Below, one piece after another: positions 1 through 5,299 of a DNA stretch of 5,299 nt. Source of the DNA: Pseudomonadota bacterium (lineage in GTDB: Bacteria; Pseudomonadota; Gammaproteobacteria; Burkholderiales; SCOH01). The position numbers and the translations under genes were made by a program. The notes beneath the pieces were generated by a model. It worked only from the letters and a program-made list of their open reading frames with translations, ran no database searches and was not told the DNA's origin. The DNA is taken from positions 1 through 5,299 of the forward strand of contig JAUPTR010000024.1 of NCBI GenBank assembly GCA_030917985.1, read 5' to 3'. The number at the start of each line of letters is the position of its first letter. The stretch's first letter is position 1.

Positions 1-325
1 CCTCCGCGTCCACCTTCGGCGGATGACCACCGACCTGCAGCAAAGCCAACACCAGCGAGGTGAACTCGTGGCCGAGCGGAATCCCGGCAAAACTGACCCG
101 TGCTTTCCTTTCTCCTTTGGGCTGGGTCGCAAATGAAGGCCGACGCACATCTGCCGGTGCATCGTCACGCAACGACACCTTATCAGACAACGCGGCGATG
201 TCCTGCAGCAGTGACCACAGCTGCTGCGAGTCAGCACTGTCGTCCAGCGCAGCAATCATTTCGATCGGCTGCTGCAATTTCTGCAAATAGGCCTGAAGCT
301 GTTGTTTCAAATTGGTATCGAGCAT
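1..325 (-). CDS. ahpF: Alkyl hydroperoxide reductase subunit F, N-terminal part (cut by the window edge)
   Basis: AhpF is the cytoplasmic NADH-dependent flavoprotein disulfide reductase that returns electrons to AhpC after each round of peroxide reduction. Only the first 108 codons are present, so the CDS lacks its 3' end. The start is ATG at 325-323, preceded by AAGAGG (338-333) with a 7-nt gap. The protein opens MLDTNLKQQLQAYLQKLQ, very close to the E. coli AhpF N-terminus as I recall it, and carries the signature FAGIPLGHEFTSLVLALL at about residues 79-96, followed by GGHP. This segment is the first of the two thioredoxin-like folds in the AhpF N-terminal domain. The family's redox-active CxxC (near residues 129-132 in E. 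coli), the FAD and NADH domains and the second CxxC lie outside the window. It follows ahpC on the same strand after a 195-base hairpin-rich gap. The gap suggests an operon with reduced downstream expression, which is inference. Confidence 0.95.
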   Translation of the reverse strand, partial: MLDTNLKQQLQAYLQKLQQPIEMIAALDDSADSQQLWSLLQDIAALSDKVSLRDDAPADVRRPSFATQPKGERKARVSFAGIPLGHEFTSLVLALLQVGGHPPKVDAE

Positions 326-363
326 GATGTAACCTCTTGTTACTAGCGGGGGATTCAAGAACA

Positions 364-400
364 CTTGCCACCGGGTTCGCCAGGCAAACCCGGCAGCAAG
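364..400 (-). repeat. Interrupted inverted repeat upstream of ahpF
   Basis: CCGGGTT (371-377) pairs with AACCCGG (387-393) around a 9-base loop. An outer stem CTTGC (364-368) pairs with GCAAG (396-400), separated from the inner stem by a symmetric CA/CA internal loop. That gives 12 base pairs in all. It ends 38 bases before the ahpF start codon and leaves the AAGAGG ribosome binding site free. It has no following U run on either strand. It could be an mRNA processing or stability element or a transcription pause site; the sequence does not say which. Confidence 0.55.
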
Positions 401-451
401 GATTCTGGTGTGTTCCGGCAACGCCCAGTGCCGTGGAAACGAGCCGCCTTT

Positions 452-477
452 GCAGGTCGGACGGGGGTCCGACCTGC
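452..477. repeat. Perfect 11-bp inverted repeat, REP-like or attenuator hairpin
   Basis: GCAGGTCGGAC (452-462) is followed by a GGGG loop and by its exact reverse complement (467-477). The stem is GC-rich and would form a very stable hairpin in the ahpC-ahpF transcript, where the loop reads CCCC. The bases after it on the minus strand are AAAGGCGG, not a U run, so it is not a standard terminator. GGTCGGAC/GTCCGACC palindromes resemble short dispersed intergenic repeats seen in many proteobacteria, but only one copy lies in this window. Assignment as a dispersed repeat is therefore inference. Confidence 0.7.
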
Positions 478-520
478 GACCCCATTTCCCGGCGGTGATG
501 CATCCACCGGCCAGGAGCGA

Positions 521-1087
521 TTAAATCTTCCCGACCAGATCCAGCGACGGTGCCAGCGTCTCAGCACCTGGCTGCCATGCCGCAGGGCACACTTCGCCGT
601 CGTGAGTCGCCACATACTGCGCAGCCTGAATCTTGCGCACCAGTTCTTTGGCCGAACGACCGATACCCAGATCGTGGATTTCAGCGACCTTGATCTGACC
701 TTCCGGATTGATCACAAAGGTGCCACGCAGCGCCAGGCCTTCTTCTTCGATCATCACATCAAAATTGCGGCTGATCACGCCGGTCGGGTCGCCAATCATC
801 GGGTAGTTGATCTTCTTGATGGTGTCCGACGCATCGTGCCAGGCCTTGTGGGTGAAGTGGGTGTCAGTCGACACGCTATACACTTCCACGCCCATGTCTT
901 TCAGCTGCGCATAGTGGTCAGCCAGATCGCCCAGTTCTGTCGGGCAGACAAAGGTGAAGTCAGCCGGGTAGAAAAACACAACCGACCATTTACCTTTCAG
1001 ATCGGCATCAGTCACCGGAACAAACTTGCCATTGTGGTAAGCGGTGGCTTTGAAAGGTTTAACGGTGGTATTGATCAGATTTGCCAT
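521..1087 (-). CDS. ahpC: Alkyl hydroperoxide reductase subunit C (2-Cys peroxiredoxin)
   Basis: AhpC is the cytoplasmic typical 2-Cys peroxiredoxin that reduces hydrogen peroxide, organic hydroperoxides and peroxynitrite, and is recycled by AhpF. The protein has 188 residues; E. coli AhpC has 187. The active-site motif PADFTFVC (41-48) places the peroxidatic cysteine at C48 with T45. The resolving cysteine is C167 in GEVCP, and R121 matches the conserved catalytic arginine. The C-terminus reads SLDLVGKI, without the YF tail of overoxidation-sensitive eukaryotic enzymes. The start chosen is ATG at 1087-1085 because CAGGAG (1100-1095) sits 7 nt upstream and the protein then begins MANLINTTVKPF, as in the family. 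An in-frame ATG at 1147 would place the start upstream of the predicted transcription start. The stop is TAA at 523-521. Regulation is probably by OxyR through the site at 1155-1191. All key residues are present and I see no frameshift. Confidence 0.98.
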   Translation of the reverse strand: MANLINTTVKPFKATAYHNGKFVPVTDADLKGKWSVVFFYPADFTFVCPTELGDLADHYAQLKDMGVEVYSVSTDTHFTHKAWHDASDTIKKINYPMIGDPTGVISRNFDVMIEEEGLALRGTFVINPEGQIKVAEIHDLGIGRSAKELVRKIQAAQYVATHDGEVCPAAWQPGAETLAPSLDLVGKI

Positions 1088-1125
1088 GATTAAGCTCCTG
1101 TTGGGCTGGTTGAAAACATGGTCGA

Positions 1126-1154
1126 ATTGTAGGCAGCAGCCACACATCGTGGAA
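1126..1154 (-). promoter_or_regulatory. Predicted ahpC promoter (weak -35, good -10)
   Basis: On the minus strand TACAAT (1131-1126) matches the sigma70 -10 consensus at 5 of 6 bases. Exactly 17 bases upstream lies TTCCAC (1154-1149), a poor -35 with 2 of 6 matches. Transcription would start near 1119-1120, giving a 5' leader of about 32 nt with the CAGGAG ribosome binding site in it. The weak -35 directly abutting the OxyR box is what an activator-dependent promoter looks like. A perfect TATAAT lies further upstream inside the box (1164-1159), so the start site is not certain. Confidence 0.6.
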
Positions 1155-1191
1155 ATTGATTATATTTACCATGCCAATAGCAAATACCTAT
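1155..1191 (-). promoter_or_regulatory. OxyR binding site upstream of ahpC
   Basis: Read on the minus strand the site is ATAGgTattTgCTAT, a 7-base spacer TGGCATG, then GTAAaTataAtCAAT. This fits the OxyR tetramer pattern (ATAG-N7-CTAT, N7, ATAG-N7-CTAT) with its exact 37-bp length. The promoter-distal half has perfect ATAG and CTAT and keeps the conserved T; the conserved inner A is T. The proximal half is degenerate in the outer tetranucleotides (GTAA, CAAT) but keeps both inner T and A. It ends one base from the predicted -35, placing OxyR at about -36 to -72, where the oxidised protein activates transcription by touching RNA polymerase. Binding by OxyR is inferred from the pattern and from the target gene. 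Confidence 0.85.
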
Positions 1192-1280
1192 ACCGATCCC
1201 CTGCACGCCCTTTTTTGCTTGCACCAGACTATATGTGCATCGGAATGCCACCCCCGCCTTCGCGGAACATGGAAAGACAC

Positions 1281-1309
1281 TGGAAAAAAAAACTCGCTAG
1301 GTTTAGAAT
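1281..1309 (+). promoter_or_regulatory. Possible promoter for tRNA-Ser
   Basis: TAGAAT (1304-1309) matches the -10 consensus at 5 of 6 bases and is followed by CCGCG, the kind of GC-rich discriminator found at stringently controlled stable-RNA promoters. The hexamer 17 bases upstream is TGGAAA (1281-1286), 4 of 6 matches to the -35. It begins a run of nine A (1284-1292) that falls partly in the spacer. Transcription would start near 1316, leaving a leader of about 93 nt to be removed by RNase P and other nucleases. I found no better promoter closer to the tRNA, but the -35 is only fair. Confidence 0.45.
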
Positions 1310-1408
1310 CCGCGTTCTTTCAAAAATGATGCCGCCTCAACCTATCCGGGGCAAATATGTGTTCGTTGGATACATTGAAGGCCATCTTTTTGCAGACAAT
1401 CTATAGAC

Positions 1409-1496
1409 GGAAGAGTGGCAGAGCGGTTGAATGCACTGGTCTTGAAAACCAGCGATGGGCGACCATCCGTGGGTTCGAATCCCACCTCTTCCGCCA
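1409..1496 (+). tRNA. tRNA-Ser (anticodon UGA)
   Basis: The 88-nt gene folds as a class II tRNA. The acceptor stem GGAAGAG (1409-1415) pairs fully with CTCTTCC (1486-1492), followed by discriminator G1493 and an encoded CCA (1494-1496). The D arm runs from G1418 to C1434. The anticodon stem CTGGT/ACCAG (1436-1440, 1448-1452) closes the loop CTTGAAA with anticodon TGA at 1443-1445, which reads UCA and related UCN serine codons. The long variable arm (GATGG 1454-1458, CCATC 1463-1467) is the mark of tRNA-Ser and an identity element for seryl-tRNA synthetase. The T arm is GTGGG/CCCAC (1469-1473, 1481-1485) with loop TTCGAAT. It stands alone, divergent from ahpC and convergent with sbcC. Confidence 0.98.
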
Positions 1497-1504
1497 GAAG
1501 CTTT

Positions 1505-1530
1505 TGTATGTTATTGACGAATAACATATA
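1505..1530 (+). terminator. AT-rich hairpin downstream of tRNA-Ser, possible terminator
   Basis: TATGTTATT (1507-1515) and AATAACATA (1520-1528) form a perfect 9-bp inverted repeat around GACG. A G-T pair and a T-A pair extend it to 1505-1530. It begins 9 bases after the tRNA CCA. The following bases TTTGG give only a short U run, and the stem is AT-rich, so it is a poor intrinsic terminator by the usual criteria even though its position is right. On the minus strand it is not followed by T. It might instead be a protein-binding dyad. Confidence 0.4.
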
Positions 1531-1548
1531 TTTGGCAGCACACCGACA

Positions 1549-1560
1549 ATGGCATGCCAT
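1549..1560. repeat. 12-bp perfect palindrome
   Basis: ATGGCATGCCAT is its own reverse complement. It lies midway in the spacer between tRNA-Ser and sbcC. It may be a binding site for a dimeric protein or may be chance; nothing nearby assigns it a role. Confidence 0.3.
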
Positions 1561-1584
1561 CTGCTCTTCACATGCGGGCATTAT

Positions 1585-1599
1585 CTCATCTTTGATGAG
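1585..1599 (-). terminator. Small hairpin after the sbcC stop, weak terminator candidate
   Basis: CTCATC (1585-1590) and GATGAG (1594-1599) form a 6-bp stem with a 3-base loop, starting 28 bases beyond the sbcC stop on the minus strand. The bases after it in the transcript read ATAATGCC, with no U run. It is the closest structure to the end of the sbcDC operon, but support for termination is thin. Confidence 0.25.
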
Positions 1600-1627
1600 T
1601 TAGTACGACAGGCTGCTAGTCCGACGT

Positions 1628-4600
1628 TTACTCGGCCACACTCCCGACCATAAACTGCCGCTCCAGCCGGCTGAAGCCGGTGCCGCCGGCACGCTGCACG
1701 CGCAGTTGCACGGGAATGCGCTCTTTCATGGCTTCGACGTGGCTGATGACGCCGATGGTTTTGCCGCTGGCGTTGAGCGAGTCCAGGGCATCGAGCGCGA
1801 TTTCGAGGGTGTCGGCATCCAGCGTGCCAAACCCTTCATCCAGAAACAGCGAGTCGATCGATGCCTTGTGGCTGACCAGATCGGATAGCGCCAGCGCCAG
1901 TGCCAGGCTGACCAGAAAGCTTTCGCCACCGGAAAGATTGCGGGTGTCGCGCAGTTCGTCGCCCAACCAGGTGTCGCGTACCTCCAGTTCGAGTTCGCCC
2001 TGCTGTTTGCGGCAAAGCTGGTAACGGCCCTGCAGGCGCTGCAATTGGCGGTTGGCCAGTTCGATCAGGTGCTCAAGGGTCAGCCCCTGGGCAAAGCGGC
2101 GATAGTTGGCGCCGTCCGCCGAGCCGATCAGGCTATTCAAGCGCTGCCACAGATCATAGTGCTGCTGTTGGCCGGCAATTTCTGCCAGCAAGGTGGTCAG
2201 GCCCGTGCGGCGCTGATCGTCTTCGCTCACCAGCGCCCGGATTTCGCCCTGACGCTGGCTGGCCTGCCGCAAGTCGTTGCCCAGTTGCTGCAATTGTTGA
2301 TCGATCATGTCGGCGTTGTTGTCAGTTTGCGGCGCTGCATGCAACTGTTGCAGCGTCGCTTGTGCGGCCTGCCACAGGGCCTCGGCTTCGGTTTGCGCCT
2401 TGATCAATTGCGCCTGCCGCTGCTGCAAGCCCAATCGCTGCGGCTCGTCCAGAATCGCGGCCAGAAATGCGCCCTCATCGGCAAACGGGCTGTGTTGCAG
2501 CATGTCTTGCCAGGCCTGCTGCGCCTGCTGCCGGGCAAGCTCCGCATCGCTCAGTTGCTGGCGCGCTGCCAGTAGCTGGCCATCCAGTGCCAGCAGGCTG
2601 CGTGTGGCGTGCTCGCAGGCTTCACGGGCGCGCTGCAGTTCCGCTGCGGCGTTGGCAACTGCGGTCCATGGCGCCATCGCCGGCCCGTTCAATTCTGCCC
2701 AGCGGGTTTGCCAATGCTGCTCCTGCTGACGCAGCGCTTCGAGTTCAATCGTCAGGGTGTCCCGCTCGCGCAATAAAGATTGCTGTTGCTGGCTGGCGGA
2801 TTGCCAGTCTTGCCATTCTGCACGCCGCTGTTGCAACCAGGGCTCCGGGTCTGCCGGCATGTCAAAGCCAAATGGCAATATCGCCTGTTGCAGCAACTGC
2901 TGCAGGTCGGCCAAGGTGGTCTGCAGCTGTTGTGCGCTGGCGGTCAGCTGGTCGGTTTGCTGGCGGCCGTGCTCAATCTGCTGCTGCAACAGTTGCTGTT
3001 GCTGGGTGGTCTGGAGCCGGGTTTCTTCCCGCTCTCGCAGTGCCACCATGGCTTTCTCACGCTGCTGACGCAAATCGTCCAGTTGCTGCATGGTTTGCTG
3101 TAACGCAGCAACACGGGCACACGCCTGCTGTTGCAGCTCGGGCAACGCGGCGGCGGCCAGCGCTGGCAAGCCGATCTGCCCGGCTTGCGTCTGCCATTGC
3201 TGCTCAAGCTGCTGCAGTGCGAGCGCTTGCTCGGCCAACTGCTTTTGCTGCTGTGCAATTTGCTCGCTCGATCGCGCCTCGGCCTTGGCCGCATGCTGCA
3301 GCGCCTCGGCCTGGCTGCCGGCCTGCAGGCGCAATTGCTGCAACGATGACTGCGTTGCCGATACATCGAGCGCCTGATATTGGCCGATCAAGGGATGTTC
3401 GGTTGCACCGCACAGTGGACACGCTTCGCCCGGCTGCAGGCTGGCGCGGTGATGTTCGAGCGACTGGATGCGCTGTTCCTGCAGCAGCAGCGTTTCCTTG
3501 TCGGCAATGTGCGCCTGCAGTGCAGCGTATCGTTGCTGCAGGTCTTGCTGCAACTGCTGTTGTTGCTGTTGTTCGGCGCACGCCTGCTGCAGCGCGTCCT
3601 GCAGGTGCGTCTGGCGATGGGTGATCTGTACCTGGCTTGTGGCCAGCGTTTCCAGTTGCTGCAATCCAGACTGCCGAGCCAGTCCGGCTGTCAGCTGTTC
3701 GCGGAGTGCGGCTTCGGTCTGCCCTGCCAGCAGGCAGTCGATGCGCTGCCGGATAGCGGCTTCCCCATCACGAGCCAGGCCGAGGCTGACGTCGGCATCG
3801 GCCAGCGTGTGTGCCAGCGTTGCCAGTTGTTCGGTTTGCACTTGCAGGGACTGCGCCTGCTGCTGTTGCTGTGCCTGCAGTCGATCCCGCTCGGCCATCA
3901 ACTCTTGGCGGCGCTGCAACTGGCTTTGCCAGCCCCCGAGACACTCGCCGAGCTGGCTGTGCTGCTGCGTGCGCTGCAGTTGCAGGTCAAGCTGCTGCTC
4001 GCGTTCAGTCAGGCGAGCCAGGCGCGTTTCCGCTTCGGCAACGATCTGCGCGGCCGATTGCCATGCCTGCCAGCAGGCCTGCTGCTGCAGTTGCTGATCG
4101 CCTCGTTGCTTGGCCTGCAACCGGGCCAGCGCATTGTTGGCCGCCTGCCATGCGCTTGCGGCCTTTTGCCGCTCACGATGGCAAGGCGCCAGCCGTTGTG
4201 CCGGCTCGCTGGCGGCCAATTGCTGCATCTGTGGCGCAGCAGCGGCCCAAGCCTGCTGTGCCTGTTGCTTTTGTTGTTCGGCCGCTTGCAATGCAAGCCC
4301 GGCCTTGTGGCAGTCTTGCAGCCATTGGCGCTGCGCGAGCAAGGATTGCTGTTGCGCGCTGAGCGCCGATTCTGACGCGACCACGGCCTGCAACTCTGCC
4401 TGGAATTGCTGGCGCCGTTCATCCGACAGCAAATCCACGCCCTGCGCCCGTGCCTGCAATTGCTCCAGCGCTTGTTTGTGTTCGCGGGTGCATTCAAACA
4501 CGCGCTGGGAGATGCGCCCATAGATGTCAGTACCCGTCAGCTGCTCAAGCAGGTCGGCGCGTGCGTTGGCATCTGCCTCGAGAAACGCGGCAAACCCGCC

Positions 4601-5059
4601 CTGAGCCAGCAGCATGGATTTGGTGAATCGATCGAAATCCAGGCCGGTCAATTCTTCGATTTTGGCCAGTTTGTCGTTGAGCTTGTCGCACAGAATGGTG
4701 CCATCGGCCTGCGCCAGCTCGGCGCTTGGCGGCTGCAGCTTGCCATCGGCCTTGCCACGCGCACGGCGCTGGCTCCAGAACGCACGGTAGATCTGATCGC
4801 CCACGGCAAACTCGACCTCGGCCAGGCATTCGCTGGTAGAGCGAGTCATGATTTCGTTCTGGCTGGAAAGCGACGACATGCGCGGTGTGCGGTGATACAG
4901 CGCGAGACAGATCGCATCCAGCAGCGTGGTCTTGCCGGCGCCGGTGGGGCCGGTGATGGCAAACAGGCCATTGTCGCTGAACGGCGCGGCGGTAAAGTCA
5001 ATTTTCCATTCGCCCTTGAGCGAATTGAGATTTTTCAGGCGCAGGGTGAGGATTTTCAT
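1628..5059 (-). CDS. sbcC: Exonuclease SbcCD subunit C (Rad50-like SMC ATPase)
   Basis: SbcC is the ATPase half of the SbcCD nuclease, which with SbcD (Mre11-like) cleaves DNA hairpins and degrades double-stranded ends, clearing palindromes and protein-blocked ends. The 1143-residue product begins MKILTLRLKNLNSLKGEW, typical of the family. The N-terminal ATPase lobe has Walker A GPTGAGKT (37-44) and the Q-loop Q153 in LLAQGGF. A long coiled coil is split by the zinc hook CPLC (547-550), where two SbcC molecules join through a metal ion. The C-terminal lobe has YRRFAQGLTLEHL from 986, the ABC signature LSGGES (1042-1047), Walker B LFLDE (D1074, E1075), D-loop GTLD (1078-1081) and H-loop H1107. 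The coil is rich in Gln, Ala and Leu and makes the protein about 95 residues longer than E. coli SbcC (1048). The start ATG overlaps the sbcD stop as ATGA, with AAGGAA (5073-5068) 8 nt upstream. All catalytic motifs are intact. Confidence 0.98.
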   Translation of the reverse strand: MKILTLRLKNLNSLKGEWKIDFTAAPFSDNGLFAITGPTGAGKTTLLDAICLALYHRTPRMSSLSSQNEIMTRSTSECLAEVEFAVGDQIYRAFWSQRRARGKADGKLQPPSAELAQADGTILCDKLNDKLAKIEELTGLDFDRFTKSMLLAQGGFAAFLEADANARADLLEQLTGTDIYGRISQRVFECTREHKQALEQLQARAQGVDLLSDERRQQFQAELQAVVASESALSAQQQSLLAQRQWLQDCHKAGLALQAAEQQKQQAQQAWAAAAPQMQQLAASEPAQRLAPCHRERQKAASAWQAANNALARLQAKQRGDQQLQQQACWQAWQSAAQIVAEAETRLARLTEREQQLDLQLQRTQQHSQLGECLGGWQSQLQRRQELMAERDRLQAQQQQQAQSLQVQTEQLATLAHTLADADVSLGLARDGEAAIRQRIDCLLAGQTEAALREQLTAGLARQSGLQQLETLATSQVQITHRQTHLQDALQQACAEQQQQQQLQQDLQQRYAALQAHIADKETLLLQEQRIQSLEHHRASLQPGEACPLCGATEHPLIGQYQALDVSATQSSLQQLRLQAGSQAEALQHAAKAEARSSEQIAQQQKQLAEQALALQQLEQQWQTQAGQIGLPALAAAALPELQQQACARVAALQQTMQQLDDLRQQREKAMVALREREETRLQTTQQQQLLQQQIEHGRQQTDQLTASAQQLQTTLADLQQLLQQAILPFGFDMPADPEPWLQQRRAEWQDWQSASQQQQSLLRERDTLTIELEALRQQEQHWQTRWAELNGPAMAPWTAVANAAAELQRAREACEHATRSLLALDGQLLAARQQLSDAELARQQAQQAWQDMLQHSPFADEGAFLAAILDEPQRLGLQQRQAQLIKAQTEAEALWQAAQATLQQLHAAPQTDNNADMIDQQLQQLGNDLRQASQRQGEIRALVSEDDQRRTGLTTLLAEIAGQQQHYDLWQRLNSLIGSADGANYRRFAQGLTLEHLIELANRQLQRLQGRYQLCRKQQGELELEVRDTWLGDELRDTRNLSGGESFLVSLALALALSDLVSHKASIDSLFLDEGFGTLDADTLEIALDALDSLNASGKTIGVISHVEAMKERIPVQLRVQRAGGTGFSRLERQFMVGSVAE
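3554..3571 (-). repeat. Six-glutamine CAA/CAG tract in the SbcC coiled coil
   Basis: Six consecutive glutamine codons (residues 497-502), mixed CAA and CAG, lie about 45 residues before the zinc hook. A second tract of five glutamines lies at 3857-3871 (residues 397-401). The mixture of codons interrupts the pure trinucleotide repeat, which should limit slippage. These are the longest of many Gln runs in the coil. Confidence 0.85.
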
Positions 5060-5299
5060 TCGGCAGTTTCCTTCACATCAAGCAGCACCTGGCTGTGCAA
5101 TCTACGCAGTTGCTGGCGCAACGGCTCATCCAGCGCACCTTCGCGGTCTTTGCTGGCCAGCAGTTGCTCAAACACCTCGGCCGGCTCCAGCTCTGCCAAG
5201 GTCTCCCGCACCGGCAGCTGCAAGCTGCCGCCATCCTGCATCCTTTCGCGGCGGATGCGCAGCACGTCGACGGCCGGCCAGACATCAACCATGGCGGCC
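5056..5299 (-). CDS. sbcD: Exonuclease SbcCD subunit D, C-terminal part (cut by the window edge)
   Basis: The last 80 codons and the stop of a gene that enters from the right edge. SbcD is the Mre11-like metallophosphoesterase that supplies the nuclease active site of the SbcCD complex. Its N-terminal catalytic domain, with the metal-binding Asp and His residues, lies outside the window. The visible part, with DVWPAVDVLRIRRER followed by LAELEPAEVFEQLL, resembles the C-terminal region that follows the catalytic domain in SbcD and contacts SbcC. The stop TGA (5058-5056) overlaps the sbcC ATG by ATGA, which implies translational coupling and matched output of the two subunits. The name rests mainly on this linkage to a clear sbcC and on the general character of the C-terminus. 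An ATG at 5292 is only an internal methionine, since the frame stays open to the window end. Confidence 0.85.
   Translation of the reverse strand, partial: AAMVDVWPAVDVLRIRRERMQDGGSLQLPVRETLAELEPAEVFEQLLASKDREGALDEPLRQQLRRLHSQVLLDVKETAE

Larger units (their letters stand above)
326..520 (-). other. ahpC-ahpF intergenic spacer with three potential hairpins
   Basis: This 195-base gap between the ahpC stop and the ahpF start holds no plausible gene. In minus-strand order it contains an imperfect hairpin just after the ahpC stop (5-bp stem 493-497 with 505-509, around the ATGCAT at 498-503), a perfect 11-bp hairpin (452-477) and a long interrupted hairpin (364-400). The last bases carry the ahpF ribosome binding site. 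None of the hairpins is followed by a run of U on the ahpC transcript, so classical intrinsic termination is not supported. Such structures could protect the 3' end of an abundant ahpC message and lower read-through into ahpF, which would fit the much larger cellular need for AhpC. I see no convincing separate ahpF promoter here. Confidence 0.6.

Noticed and set aside
365..1093. Long plus-strand open frame (242 codons) opposite ahpC
   Set aside because: It is antisense to the clear, highly conserved ahpC and runs into its hairpin spacer. Its translation shows no recognisable domain, and the open frame follows from the codon pattern of ahpC.
1088..1147. In-frame upstream ATG that would extend AhpC to 208 residues
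   Set aside because: The extension (MCGCCLQFDHVF...) has no family counterpart, spans the predicted -10 element and lacks the good ribosome binding site found before the ATG at 1087.
1221..1240. TGCAC...GTGCA inverted repeat upstream of ahpC
   Set aside because: A 5-bp stem with a 10-base loop is weak, and there is no following U run or protein-site pattern I recognise.
1342..1581. Minus-strand open frame of 79 codons containing VGFEPTDGRPS
   Set aside because: It is the reverse complement of tRNA-Ser. This peptide is a familiar false protein made by translating tRNA-Ser genes.
1415..1603. Plus-strand open frame beginning MAERLNALVLKTS
   Set aside because: It is the tRNA-Ser gene itself read as protein, continuing into the spacer hairpin.
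1601..1625. Near direct repeat TAGTACGAC / TAGTCCGAC, 16 bases apart
   Set aside because: Only two 9-base copies with one mismatch, no third copy and no flanking element. Chance is likely.
3380..4375. Plus-strand open frame of 331 codons and several others opposite sbcC
   Set aside because: These are Leu/Cys/Ala/Arg-rich shadows of the Gln/Leu/Ala-rich coiled coil (CAG read backwards is CTG). None shows a domain or a convincing ribosome binding site.
1..5299. Hidden defence system, CRISPR array, prophage or insertion sequence
   Set aside because: About 86% of the window is explained by conserved housekeeping genes. There are no repeat-spacer arrays, transposase or integrase motifs, or target-site duplications.

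Overview
The window reads as an ordinary housekeeping stretch from a proteobacterial chromosome. The E. coli-like AhpC and AhpF proteins, a tRNA-Ser with an encoded CCA and a beta/gamma-type OxyR site point that way. A betaproteobacterium, perhaps of the Neisseriales, is my best guess, but this is inference and no marker settles it.

From left to right: the 5' part of ahpF (minus strand, cut by the left edge at base 1); a 195-base spacer holding one perfect and two imperfect hairpins; complete ahpC (minus, 521-1087); a 321-base gene-free stretch (1088-1408) with the ahpC promoter, a 37-bp OxyR-type operator that fits the family spacing exactly, and a likely promoter for the next gene; tRNA-Ser(UGA) (plus, 1409-1496, 88 nt); a 131-base convergent spacer (1497-1627) with an AT-rich hairpin and a 12-bp palindrome; complete sbcC (minus, 1628-5059, 1143 aa); and the 3' end of sbcD (minus, cut by the right edge), whose stop codon overlaps the sbcC start as ATGA.

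Two stress systems are present. AhpC reduces hydrogen peroxide and organic peroxides and is re-reduced by the flavoprotein AhpF using NADH. The operator upstream of ahpC implies induction by oxidised OxyR. SbcC and SbcD form the bacterial Rad50-Mre11 complex, which opens DNA hairpins and processes blocked ends. The tRNA gene lies between the two operons. It diverges from ahpC and converges on sbcC.

I found no phage, insertion sequence, CRISPR array or novel gene cassette. The points most worth a second look are the OxyR operator, the perfect 11-bp inverted repeat between ahpC and ahpF (possibly a REP-like dispersed element), the AT-rich inverted repeat just after the tRNA 3' end, and the glutamine-rich, CTG/CAG-dense coiled coil of SbcC.
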